Source: JAPOUP01 sp965203605
Lineage (GTDB): Bacteria; Pseudomonadota; Alphaproteobacteria; Rhodobacterales; Rhodobacteraceae
Length of the DNA stretch: 64,000 bases
Direction of reading: 5' to 3'
Assembly (NCBI GenBank): GCA_965203605.1
Contig: OZ241902.1
Location: 3,906,001 to 3,970,000, forward strand
Shown: in pieces, positions 44,744-53,301 of the stretch
Numbering within the stretch: position 1 is the stretch's first letter
Layout of the letters: each line of letters begins with the position of its first letter
Notes under the pieces: generated by a model
What the model was told of the DNA's origin: nothing
Database searches by the model: none
What the model saw: only the letters and a program-made list of their open reading frames with translations
Made by a program: the position numbers and the translations under genes

Positions 44744-45984
44744 GGATTTCCCTTCATACGCCCTGTTTTCCTGTTTACGGAGACTACTCCAGTCCAGCCA
44801 GGAAACAAGGTCACAATGACGTCCGTTTCCCGTCGTCTCCCAGGCGCGGTCGCTTCGACAGGCGTCCTGTCCGGGGCCGGAGCGGGCGGGTGAGTTGCCT
44901 GGAAACCCGGGATTTCCACCTGGATTCCCTCGCAGGACAACCGGATCCGGTCCTCCGAGGTCGGAAATCCGCAGTTTTCGGTGCAAAGAATATGCTGTAC
45001 CGTGGTGGAAGAAGTGACGGCCGGTTCATATTTTTATTTCATGGAATCAAGAAGTTGAAAAAATACGGGTGGAAAAATAGGGATGACGCGACAGCATGGC
45101 AGGCTGAAGTGATGGGAATGTCCTACAGACTGGTGAAGCACGAACTCGACCTGATCCTCGTGAAGGAGCCTTCCGACGAAGCAGGGTTCCGTTCCTGGTT
45201 TGCTGAACATTCCGGCATCGGCAACTGCGCCCCCCGCTGCCGAGCACCCCGTTAGTTCCAGGGTTGGCGTGAGATGGAGCGAGACGGATGTCCTTGGATT
45301 CGTGGAGTCGGGCGGGTTCGGTGCTGATGTTCTGATAGAAGATGGAATCGCTTCGCAATTCACCGAGTGTCAGGCAGCGGGGAATCGGGAACGTGCGGCG
45401 GACCCTCCTGCAGGTGGTGACGCAGACAGGAGCCTTGCTGTCCTGTGTGCACCGCCGCGCCATCTGGACGAGGTTTCGGCGGATGATCCGTGGGATTGGA
45501 GAACTTCGCTTCCGACTCCCTTTCATATCCAGATTGTCTGGAAGAAATGTTACGGTCAGGCCAGCCTTACATTCTCCGGCTACGAGGTCTGCAAGGTGTC
45601 GGGCATTGCGGTTCCGGAAGGAGTCAATTCAGCGCGGCTGGTCGATAGTCGGTGAAGTCATGGCCGCAATCCGCTACCGTTTGCCAATGCTGTCATTGAT
45701 CCGAACCCAACGTGTGTCCAGATTCCGCCACAGAGAGACGAGAATGAGTCCGTCTTTGGATTCATTTGTGCAAACGGAATTCGAAATGATGCTGGATGTG
45801 TTCGCGCATCCGGCCATTTCCTCGCCTCCGGATGCAAGGCGGTTTCAGGCGTCCGATTTTGGAGGGAGAATTCCCGGGTATCCTGCAGTCGAACGATGAG
45901 TCTTGATCGCTCGGCATTCCGATGTGCAGCCCATTATATATGTCGGGGTCAGTAATGGTTTGATCTTGTGACGCAGGGAGTATA
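44744..45984. other. Accessory spacer, only doubtful ORFs
   Basis: A plus-strand frame 45200-45655 from TTG (VGVRWSETDVLGFVESGGFG, then RTSLPTPFHIQIVWKKCYGQ) has protein-like composition but no recognised family and no good ribosome site. A shorter frame 45111-45255 (MGMSYRLVKHELDLILVKEP) is similar. I would not call either a gene with confidence. Confidence 0.4.
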
Positions 45985-46524
45985 TTGATTTCTATGTCAA
46001 TACATGTTTTGCTCAGCGAGGCCGTGAAAAAGGGCTCGCTGTTCCTGATGGTGCCTACAATGCCGAGTGACCCAATGATTCGATTCCTGTATGCATCTCA
46101 AGACATACAAGACTATATTGATGGTCCGTGGCAAGACGGGGAGGAAGGGATCCGATGTGGTAGGCTCCGGGCTGACTTTGACAGATTTGTCGAAGGTAAA
46201 GTACTTCCTGTTTCCCTGAATGACCCTCACCACAAACCTGTGGATTCATATATGGCACGGCTGCATCCCGCCGAAGACGAAGTGTGGGAAATTCGAAGTC
46301 GCGCCCCGAAACCGGGATTGAGGGTTTTCGGCAGGTTTGCGGAAAGAGACTGCTTTTTGGCGTTGCGTTTGAGGCGAAGACGGGAACTCGGCGGGGCTGG
46401 TTCAATAGAATTCCAGAATGAAATACGTCGCTGCAGGGCTGCTTGGGAGCGGATATTGCCCGCCTGCGATCCAATAAAGGGGAACAACATCGATGAATAC
46501 GTCTCGAAAGCCTTTCCTGTCTGA
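45985..46524 (+). CDS. HigB/RelE-like toxin of a three-gene module
   Basis: 179 residues from TTG 45985 (GGGAG 5 bases upstream) or 176 from ATG 45994. The centre EDEVWEIRSRAPKPGLRVFG, RFAERDCFLALRL resembles Gp49/HigB-type RelE-superfamily toxins, with an unusual N-terminal extension (VLLSEAVKKGSLFLMVPTMP). The end EFQNEIRRCRAAWERI also fits that family. Its stop lies 32 bases inside the next gene, an HTH protein, the common toxin-first order. The region is less G/C-rich than its surroundings, suggesting transfer. No lesion is visible. Confidence 0.7.
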   Translation: MISMSIHVLLSEAVKKGSLFLMVPTMPSDPMIRFLYASQDIQDYIDGPWQDGEEGIRCGRLRADFDRFVEGKVLPVSLNDPHHKPVDSYMARLHPAEDEVWEIRSRAPKPGLRVFGRFAERDCFLALRLRRRRELGGAGSIEFQNEIRRCRAAWERILPACDPIKGNNIDEYVSKAFPV

Positions 46525-47020
46525 GGTCTTTGATGGCGACAAAATCCCACTCGGAACGCTGTCCTACTTTCGAGAGCGTTTCCGTGATCGCCTGTACGAT
46601 CTGGTCATTGAGGAATTCCTGAAGCAGCGTGCGGAAAACGACTTGACACGGGCTGACGTTGCCCGGCGAATTGGTCGTCGGCCTGAGCAGATCACGCGCT
46701 GGTTCGGTGCGCCCGGCAACTGGACGCTCGAGACCGTGAGCGACCTTCTGCTGGCAATTGCGAAGGCTGAACCTGATGTGACTTTGTTACCTCTCGAAGG
46801 TCGAGCCAATCGCAACTATCGGGGCCAAGGCCTATCTACCCAAAACTCAAGAAAACCCGATAGTTCCCAGATGTCCTACCAATCGGCCATCAGGGCCAAT
46901 GACAGAAAGTTGGAGGGATCCAGTGCACAAGACAGAAGCGTTGACTTCAATCAAAGGAGTCCCGCCATTCTAGCTTCAACTCTGGATAATGGAGGTCGTC
47001 ATGAAGCTGCTAGCCATTGA
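46493..47020 (+). CDS. HTH (XRE-like) protein, probable antitoxin
   Basis: 175 residues. ATG 46493 has an AAGGGGAA site 8 bases upstream. N-terminal region IPLGTLSYFRERFRDRLYDL, then the helix-turn-helix LTRADVARRIGRRPEQITRW, FGAPGNWTLETVSDLLLAI. The last 65 residues are polar and probably disordered, suited to toxin binding. It overlaps the upstream toxin-like gene by 32 bases and the third gene by 20 bases, so all three form one coupled operon. It probably represses the operon. Confidence 0.78.
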   Translation: MNTSRKPFLSEVFDGDKIPLGTLSYFRERFRDRLYDLVIEEFLKQRAENDLTRADVARRIGRRPEQITRWFGAPGNWTLETVSDLLLAIAKAEPDVTLLPLEGRANRNYRGQGLSTQNSRKPDSSQMSYQSAIRANDRKLEGSSAQDRSVDFNQRSPAILASTLDNGGRHEAASH

Positions 47021-47654
47021 GATGAGCCGCGTCACGGTGTTGTTTCAGGCAACGAGGCCGAGAGGCCAACTTTACCGCCCTCACCTCGCAGCCGCGTTAG
47101 CGGAACGATACCATTTTGGAAGCGCACCTCAGACCATAGCCGAGCTGGAGGGACCAAAGATCGAATTCCGACACGGCTTATTTGAAGATAGCGCTATCGA
47201 GACATTTGAGTTCTACAATGATGGCATCATCGTGACCTCACGCTCAGATACGGATTTCATCGACGCGTTCATCGATGATCTTGTCGCATGGCAAACGAAG
47301 GATCATGGTCAGGTCATCATTGAAACACATACCGTTCGCCAGATGTACGCGAGCAGTCTGCTGGTCGAAACTGATCGGAGTGTTTTCCAACCGTTGGAAT
47401 CTTATGCTGAAATAGCTCGATTAATTGAAGACTCGCTCAGGGAATCCTCAGGCCTCGACGTCGCGTTCCAGAACTATGGTTTTGAGCTAGCGGCAGACCA
47501 GACGCAGATTTCCACCATGAAGCCCATTTATTTCAGATTGGAGAGGAAAGAGGGGATCGAATTTTCCCGTGATCAATTCTATTCAGCCGCGCCACTCAAG
47601 ACCAAGCAGCATCTGGAGATTCTCGAACGATTGGAGCAGCTCATGCCATCATAG
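47001..47654 (+). CDS. Conserved hypothetical protein, third gene of TA-like operon
   Basis: 217 residues from ATG 47001, chosen because GGAGG lies 7 bases upstream and inside the HTH gene. MKLLAIEMSRVTVLFQATRP, RPHLAAALAERYHFGSAPQT, then FEFYNDGIIVTSRSDTDFID, LLVETDRSVFQPLES. I recall similar proteins downstream of HTH genes in other proteobacteria, always unnamed. No signal peptide, membrane helix or catalytic motif is evident; alpha/beta composition. Candidates are a second antitoxin, a chaperone-like factor or a sensor. No function can be assigned. Confidence 0.8.
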   Translation: MKLLAIEMSRVTVLFQATRPRGQLYRPHLAAALAERYHFGSAPQTIAELEGPKIEFRHGLFEDSAIETFEFYNDGIIVTSRSDTDFIDAFIDDLVAWQTKDHGQVIIETHTVRQMYASSLLVETDRSVFQPLESYAEIARLIEDSLRESSGLDVAFQNYGFELAADQTQISTMKPIYFRLERKEGIEFSRDQFYSAAPLKTKQHLEILERLEQLMPS

Positions 47655-48259
47655 CTCCGGGTGTATTCCCCGTTCGACCCTGATAGGCAACGCCAGAGCC
47701 ACATCCTCCGTGCGTTTCTGAGTTCTCTGAACATACGAGGTCTGTGGGGTCGATCAGACGGACGACAATGCATCCATGCCTGGCGATCCCGAACGAAAGG
47801 GAGGTCCGTCCAGACTGGAATGAGCGAGCGACATCGCTGAGATTCGTGTCTAAATCGATCATGACGCCTTTGCCCGGCTCATCTTCCGGATGAATCCGTC
47901 GAGTTTCCGGAACGAGTCGGCTCTTGCAGAGCCCCCCACTTCCATTCCGAAGTGCACACCAGCAAAGTGTTGTGGCCGCCTAGATGCCGTCCATGATTTT
48001 CGTACGCCCGAAGAAATACGGGCGTGCCTCCTGATCGTTGGCGAAAGCGAATTCCCGCAGTCCGTCAAGGTCCATGCCGGTCACTGCCAGTCTTTCCGTC
48101 AATTCAGGGTCATGGGTGGACCATAGCGGCCCGAAAGCGGAATCAAGATGGCTGTCTCACTTCGGAATGGAGGTGTGGCAGGAGGATTGGCGGCGCTATT
48201 CCGGTGTTCACGGACCTCAAGGTCAATGGCGACAGCGGCGTGGCCTGCAGATACTGGCA
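47655..48259. other. Spacer with a truncated ATPase start
   Basis: On the minus strand at 48075-47980 a 31-codon frame reads MDLDGLREFAFANDQEARPY, FFGRTKIMDGI and stops. The RPYFFGR..I..I pattern is that of the start of AAA ATPases of the same broad type as the gene at 43496. What follows (to 47640) is unrecognised. The rest of the spacer shows nothing. Confidence 0.45.
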
Positions 48260-49042
48260 TTATATGTCCGCAAACAGGTTCGGTACTTCCGTGGTTGAGA
48301 GGTGTTCCTTCCTTTCCTCGGTCGTTGTGGCATCCCGCAGTTCGACTCTCCCGTCGCTGTGACCGATTACGATCCGATTGCATATGTTGATGAAGAGCCC
48401 GTTTTCCATCACTCCGGGAAGCATGTTCAGTTCAAGGTTGAGCCTGTGGGGATCGTCTATGCGGTTCAGATGCAGGTCCAGTATATGGTTGCCTCCATCC
48501 GTGATGAACGGCAATCCGCCAGACAGACGTTGGTTCACTTCGCACTCTTCCATTCCGAGTTCCGCAAGCTTTCTCTCAACAAGTCGTTTGGTTGTCAGGC
48601 TTCCGAACGGTAGGATTTCAACCGGCAGCGGGAATTTCCCCAGTTGCTCGACCTGTTTCGATTGATCCGCAATGACGACCATTCGGGTCGACGCTCTGGC
48701 CACGATCAATTCGCGAAGCAGCGCTCCTCCCCCTCCCTTGATTAGATTGAGGTCAGGATCGAACTCGTCGGTGCCGTCGATAGTGAGGTCCAGTTCTCCG
48801 GCTTCGTCCAGCTGCATGGTTGGCACGCCGAGTTTTCGTGCGAGTTCGGCGGTTGCTTCTGAAGTGGGAACTCCACTGACGTTCAGGCCCTCATCTCGGA
48901 CCCTCTCACCGAGGCGGCGTACCAACCATGCAGCGGTCGACCCAGTGCCGAGGCCAATCTTCATCCCGTTTTCCACAGACTCTGCCGCGTATCTCGCGGC
49001 GGCACGTTTCGCGGCTTCGATGGGTGGCAGATCATCTGTCAT
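48260..49042 (-). CDS. rpiA: Ribose-5-phosphate isomerase A
   Basis: 260 residues. Interconverts ribose 5-phosphate and ribulose 5-phosphate in the pentose phosphate pathway. IGLGTGSTAAWLVRRLGERV, the catalytic Asp motif TIDGTDEFDPDLNLIKGGGG (with Asp and Glu) and a C-terminal part (VMENGLFINICNRIVIGHSD) are complete. ATG 49042 (MTDDLPPIEAAKRAAA). Divergence from the expected rpiA-gor adjacency is described elsewhere. Confidence 0.97.
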   Translation of the reverse strand: MTDDLPPIEAAKRAAARYAAESVENGMKIGLGTGSTAAWLVRRLGERVRDEGLNVSGVPTSEATAELARKLGVPTMQLDEAGELDLTIDGTDEFDPDLNLIKGGGGALLRELIVARASTRMVVIADQSKQVEQLGKFPLPVEILPFGSLTTKRLVERKLAELGMEECEVNQRLSGGLPFITDGGNHILDLHLNRIDDPHRLNLELNMLPGVMENGLFINICNRIVIGHSDGRVELRDATTTEERKEHLSTTEVPNLFADI

Positions 49043-49630
49043 GGAATTCCTCCGGGACTTTCGCGGCGTTATATCAGTTCAGGAGGAACTTGGGAGGGGA
49101 AACGGACATTGGTTCCATGGCAGAAGCACATCGTCCGACCTTGCCGAAGCCAAGCGGAGTCTGGAGGGTCAGGGCCAATGCGGGTGAGCAGTAGACCACG
49201 TGTGGAATCAGCCTTGTCACTCGCCCGGTCGGGTCCATATGTGGGAGCGAATAGGGCAGACAGGATGAGCGGATGCTGTGTCTTTCGGTTGGTTAACTTG
49301 CGCTGGGTCTATGTGTGCCCGGAATGGCGCTTCCGGTACTGACCACGACATCACTCACCATTCAGTCTGCATTCCTGTTTGTGAAAGGACCACCCTGAAC
49401 CCGCGTCTGGTCGCTCGGCAATCACCGAATTCTGGCTTACCTTGGTAACTGCGAGTTCCGGGGTGCGGTCTCCATTGGTGCAAAGTGGATGGCGGTCCTG
49501 ACAATGAATGCCGGAATTCGCGCCCATCTTCCGGCATCGCCCGTGAGGCGTGGAATGAGCATTTGACCAAACAGGCATGTCCCGAAAAAGGTGCGGGGCC
49601 CGGCGATCCGGCCCGCAGTCCATGCAGCCG
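49043..49630. other. Spacer upstream of rpiA
   Basis: About 590 bases; no supported gene, RNA or terminator. Frames on both strands look random. Confidence 0.45.
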
Positions 49631-51196
49631 TCAGTTCGGCTCGGCCCTGATCTTGAGAAGGTTCCGTGCCTTGCGCCCGCAGGCCACGCCAAGCAGGTGG
49701 ACAGGTTCCCCGTGGCGGCGCCACCTGTCCGCGTAGCCCCGCCCGCGCATCTGGGCGACCGCCGCGTCAAGCGCAGCGTCCGCATCCCCGTCACCCTCCG
49801 CCACCTTGAACTCGATGACGAACACCTGTCCGCCCGTCAGCACAACCATGTCCGCGCGGCCATGGCTGGACGCCTCCTCCGCCCGGACGTCCACGCCGAC
49901 GGCGCTGAGGCACATGTGCAGCAGGCTCGCGTACCACGCCTCGTAACGGGCGAGGTTGCCGGTGGCGTGCCATTGGTACGGTATCCCCGACAGGTATGAG
50001 CGGAGCAGGTCGGCGAACCCAGCGAAGTCGTTGGCCTGAAGCAAAGCGCGAAGTTCCCGCCCCTGTCCGGCCGCCTCGACCGCGGCCTTGCCCAGGTGCC
50101 GCAGCAGGCCCCGGTTCAGGCTGGTCCGCACCTCGAGGTTCGGGTAGTCCAGCCGGTAGAGCGTGTCGAAGCCGTCGTCCAGCTCCTCCGCGATGGTCAG
50201 GTAGCCGGTCTGGAACAGCAGCGCCTCGACGCCGATGTCGTCCACGTCGAACCTCGAGACCAGGGACCTGTCCGCCATCCGGTTCTCAAGCTCCATCGGG
50301 CCGACGGACCGCTCCACGAGCGTCCGGAACAGGAACGCCGGGGATCCGGTCTCGAACCACCAGGGCCGGAATTCCCGGTTCCGCAGCAGCAGAAGGACAT
50401 CGTAGGGGTTGTAGACCCTCTCCCCTCCCCTCCAGTGGTAGCCGTTGTACCAGGTCCGGATCCCGTCCCGGTCCAGCCCGCCGAGCTCCGGCGCGAACAC
50501 CCGGTCGAGGTCGCCCTCCGTGTAGCCGCAGATCGTGGCGTAGCGCGGGTCGAGGCTGATGTCCTCGAGGTTGTTCAGGCCCGAGAACAGGCTGACCTTC
50601 GAGAACATGCTCACGCCGGTGACGAAGGTGAAGCGGACGTGCTCCGCGCAGTCCTTGACGATGCCGTAGAGCCCGCGCAGGTAGTCGCGGTTGGCCGTCG
50701 CCAGCTCCGGGTCGTGCAGCGCGTCGAGGATCGGCTTGTCGTATTCGTCCACCAGGACCACCACCTGACGCCCCGTGGCGTCATGCAGGCGGTCCAGAAC
50801 GCTCCGGAGCCGCCTGGGTCCGGTGTCGGATGTCGGAGCGGGGGAAAGGCCGTACCGGCGCTCGGTCGCCTCCAGCTGCTCGATGACATCCCCTTCTATC
50901 TCTCCGGGCTCGCTGTACTTACCACCGAAACTCAGCCGCACCACCGGATGGGGGGCGGACCAGTCCCAGTGGCCGTGGATGTCCAGGCCCCGGAACAGCG
51001 CCTCGCGGCACTCGAACAGCGACCTCAGCGTGTCCAGCAGCAGGCTCTTGCCGAACCGCCGGGGTCGCGAGAGGAAGTAGAAGCGTCCCCCGTCCACCAG
51101 CCTTCGGACAAGAGGGGTCTTGTCCACGTAGTAGCTGTCCGTCTCCCGGATCGTGCGGAAGTCCTGGATCCCGATCGGAAGACGGCGGCGGGTCAT
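49631..51196 (-). CDS. AAA-ATPase-like / PD-(D/E)XK nuclease family protein
   Basis: 521 residues, full length. N-terminal AAA-ATPase_like domain: LPIGIQDFRTIRETDSYYVD, P-loop-like LSRPRRFGKSLLLDTL and Walker B VVVLVDEYDKPILDAL. C-terminal PDDEXK_9 domain with GRADMVVLTGGQVFVIEFKV (Asp, Glu, Lys of the nuclease core) and LLGVACGRKARNL. This widespread bacterial family (often annotated DUF1703) is of unknown role; defence or mobile-element functions have been suggested. It has strong G/C bias at third positions and stands between spacers, likely acquired. Confidence 0.9.
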   Translation of the reverse strand: MTRRRLPIGIQDFRTIRETDSYYVDKTPLVRRLVDGGRFYFLSRPRRFGKSLLLDTLRSLFECREALFRGLDIHGHWDWSAPHPVVRLSFGGKYSEPGEIEGDVIEQLEATERRYGLSPAPTSDTGPRRLRSVLDRLHDATGRQVVVLVDEYDKPILDALHDPELATANRDYLRGLYGIVKDCAEHVRFTFVTGVSMFSKVSLFSGLNNLEDISLDPRYATICGYTEGDLDRVFAPELGGLDRDGIRTWYNGYHWRGGERVYNPYDVLLLLRNREFRPWWFETGSPAFLFRTLVERSVGPMELENRMADRSLVSRFDVDDIGVEALLFQTGYLTIAEELDDGFDTLYRLDYPNLEVRTSLNRGLLRHLGKAAVEAAGQGRELRALLQANDFAGFADLLRSYLSGIPYQWHATGNLARYEAWYASLLHMCLSAVGVDVRAEEASSHGRADMVVLTGGQVFVIEFKVAEGDGDADAALDAAVAQMRGRGYADRWRRHGEPVHLLGVACGRKARNLLKIRAEPN

Positions 51197-51813
51197 CGGT
51201 CTCTCCGTTCGTTGCTTCCGGGAAACCCATACGGCACACCCGCAGCCCTTTCAAGGAACCGTGGTCCGCGCCACCTCTTTCTGGCAGGAATCGCTCCGTT
51301 CTCAAAGCGGCCAGAGAGTTGCGGGCTGTCCGAAAGGCGCCAGCCAGATCACGCCGAACCTGCGGGCGCAGCTTGCCCGGTCGTCCCGAAGACCCGGATT
51401 TCGGCGTTCAACGATAGCTGTAACCACCGCCGCCTTGGCAATCGCGTGCCGCGTTGAAGTCGGCGTAACTCGAGATGAAGGCAGACGAAGCCACCACGGC
51501 GGCGGAAACCACTGTAGGGATGGTGATTGACGATTCCGGGGCGCAATGGTCAACGACTGCAGGAGAGAATTGGTGCCGTTGGGGACGCGGTTATGGAGGC
51601 GTCCGGCGCGTGAGAATATGCTGACGTCAACCGGCGATTTGGAGGATTTCAGGTTGCTTGTGGAAAGGAAGAGGTCATGGCCGCCCTCGCCAAGGTGCCG
51701 TGTGCGGTACCGGGCGGGCCCAGCACCCCTCGGACGGGGCCGTCCCGGATGCATTCAGAATGTGCTGAACAACCTCGAGCGCACGGCCGTCAACAACACC
51801 GCCCTGAAGGATT
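51197..51813. other. Spacer upstream of the nuclease gene
   Basis: No recognised gene; short frames only. Upstream side of the gene at 49631, which may have its promoter here. Confidence 0.4.
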
Positions 51814-51850
51814 CCAAACCACCTGCGGCTTGATGCCGCAGGTGGTTTGG
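51814..51850. terminator. 16-bp perfect hairpin
   Basis: CCAAACCACCTGCGGC-TTGAT-GCCGCAGGTGGTTTGG. The stem is perfect and preceded by AAGGATT; there is no clear T-run on either side. A bidirectional terminator or the end of a lost element fits. Confidence 0.5.
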
Positions 51851-51892
51851 AGCCGTTGACCGACAGCGGAGTCCACAACTCTTCGGTGGATT

Positions 51893-52171
51893 TCACCGGT
51901 TATCGTGGCCAGGAGGATCGTTTCTGTTCGGTGTCTGGTTAAGTGTCGGATTTATAGGCGTTCTCCCAGACATGGTCAGGCTCCGGATATGTGACATTGT
52001 GTGGAGGCCGACATCGAGCCTGCCGCTCGGGCGGATGACTGCAACCACCACGTAGACGGCGATCCAGATCCGGGATTTCACTGCGGTTTCGCTTGTGCCG
52101 AAGAAGGACCTGATCCTGGGAAGTTGCTGGATCAATCGCCCAACCCTGCGGGGCTCCCTGGGAGAGTTCAA
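51893..52171 (-). pseudogene. IS4-family transposase C-terminal fragment
   Basis: The frame reads QLPRIRSFFGTSETAVKSRI, WIAVYVVVAVI, then LDVGLHTMSHIRSLTMSGRT, PINPTLNQ. The FFKWIKQ.L.IK.FFGTSENAVKTQIW signature followed by the LY..LQILS..LFEK..L segment is the end of one group of IS4-family transposases (COG3385). The rest of the gene is missing; the 600 bases upstream show nothing related. Confidence 0.75.
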
Positions 52172-52766
52172 GTCGGTAACACCTCAAGTCGTGGAAATAC
52201 CGCTTCATATCAACGTATCATTCATGAGACACGCTTCAACGTTGGGACACTGGTGGGTGGATTTCGCTCTTTCAGTTTCCCTGTATGGCGTTCGCAGCCA
52301 TGTTTGCCCCGCCGCGAACAATTCCCAATCAATGGAGCGGCAAACTTTGGAGAGTTGCGGCGTCTCTTTGGATTTCCACCGGTCGTGGCAGGGATTCCAT
52401 AGGCGGCGGGATTGCCTGGGTTGTCCCGATGCAATTGCAAGGCCCATGTCGCGCTGTCTGCATCGGCCTTTCCTACAAAGGTCGAACCTTCTGAGTTCGG
52501 GCTCTCGGTCGGGAATGGCCAGTTGCTGCTGGCGGTCCATGGTCAGACTTCACGCCAATTGGCAGGCAGCGAGGAGCGTTCGCTGTTGAAGTCTCGGGCA
52601 GACGCGGCCTGTTTCAGGCGAAGCGTCGATGGATTGCAGCGCCGATTGGATGGAAAAACATCTGCATGGCAAGGAAAGCTGGACTACTACGGGAAAATGA
52701 CTGGCACATTTCCCCCGAACACCATATTTCGCATCGTTGGGAATTGAGAGGCCAAAGGGAACATTC
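52172..52766. other. Spacer upstream of the ferredoxin gene
   Basis: Nothing recognised. A minus-strand frame 52480-52222 (WALQLHRDNPGNPAAYGIPA) looks protein-like without known relatives. Confidence 0.4.
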
Positions 52767-53090
52767 ATGGCAAGGATCACCTATATCGAGTTCAATGGCA
52801 CCCGCCATGAGGTTGACGTTTCCAACGGGCTGACCGTCATGGAAGGCGCTCGCGACAATGGCATCCCGGGGATCGAGGCGGACTGTGGCGGTGCCTGCGC
52901 CTGTTCCACCTGCCATGTGTACGTCGATCCCGCGTGGGTCGGGAATCTCCCACCCAAGGAGGCCATGGAGGAAGACATGCTCGATTTCGCCTACGAGCCT
53001 GACCCGGACCGCTCCCGCTTGACTTGCCAGATCAAGGTAACCGACGCCCTGGACGGCCTAGTTGTGCAGATGCCGGAGAAGCAGATCTGA
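52767..53090 (+). CDS. [2Fe-2S] ferredoxin, FdVI/adrenodoxin type
   Basis: 107 residues. The cluster motif is CGGACACSTCHVY with a fourth Cys in SRLTCQIKVTDALDGLVV, the vertebrate/ISC-type spacing C-x5-C-x2-C...C. MARITYIEFNGTRHEVDVSN is the normal N-terminus; the frame extends ten codons upstream but AAAGGGAA precedes this ATG. It is an electron carrier, probably for cytochrome P450s, Fe-S assembly or ring hydroxylation. The gene stands alone. Confidence 0.95.
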   Translation: MARITYIEFNGTRHEVDVSNGLTVMEGARDNGIPGIEADCGGACACSTCHVYVDPAWVGNLPPKEAMEEDMLDFAYEPDPDRSRLTCQIKVTDALDGLVVQMPEKQI

Positions 53091-53301
53091 CATTTTGGTT
53101 CTTCCAAATGGTGGCCGGCACGAAATCCAGACCTGAACTCTCCGACCCATTCAGCCAGTGCGGCGGTGTCCGCTCGATGACGTTGGGCCGACAGCGCCGA
53201 ATGATCCCATTTCGCGATCGACAAGGACCAGTTGCATTCGCTCGCCGGGAAATCGTCGCTGAAAGGAACTTGGTGCATTCCGCCAGTTGGTCAGGCGTCA
53301 T
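53032..53301 (-). CDS. Small ORF coupled to purD, unknown
   Basis: 89 residues: MTPDQLAECTKFLSATISRR, then GIIRRCRPNVIERTPPHWLN. Its ATG overlaps the purD stop as ATGA, a classic coupling arrangement, but the last 59 bases overlap the end of the ferredoxin gene on the other strand, and I recognise no family. A start of a decayed gene is an alternative. Confidence 0.35.
   Translation of the reverse strand: MTPDQLAECTKFLSATISRRANATGPCRSRNGIIRRCRPNVIERTPPHWLNGSESSGLDFVPATIWKNQNVRSASPASAQLGRPGRRLP

Noticed and set aside
45342..45899. 186-codon ORF upstream of the three-gene module
   Set aside because: Arginine/serine-rich composition typical of a shadow frame; no ribosome site and no family.
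50096..51457. 453-codon plus-strand ORF
   Set aside because: Antisense to the AAA-like/PD-(D/E)XK gene; high G/C third positions keep it open. No family resemblance.
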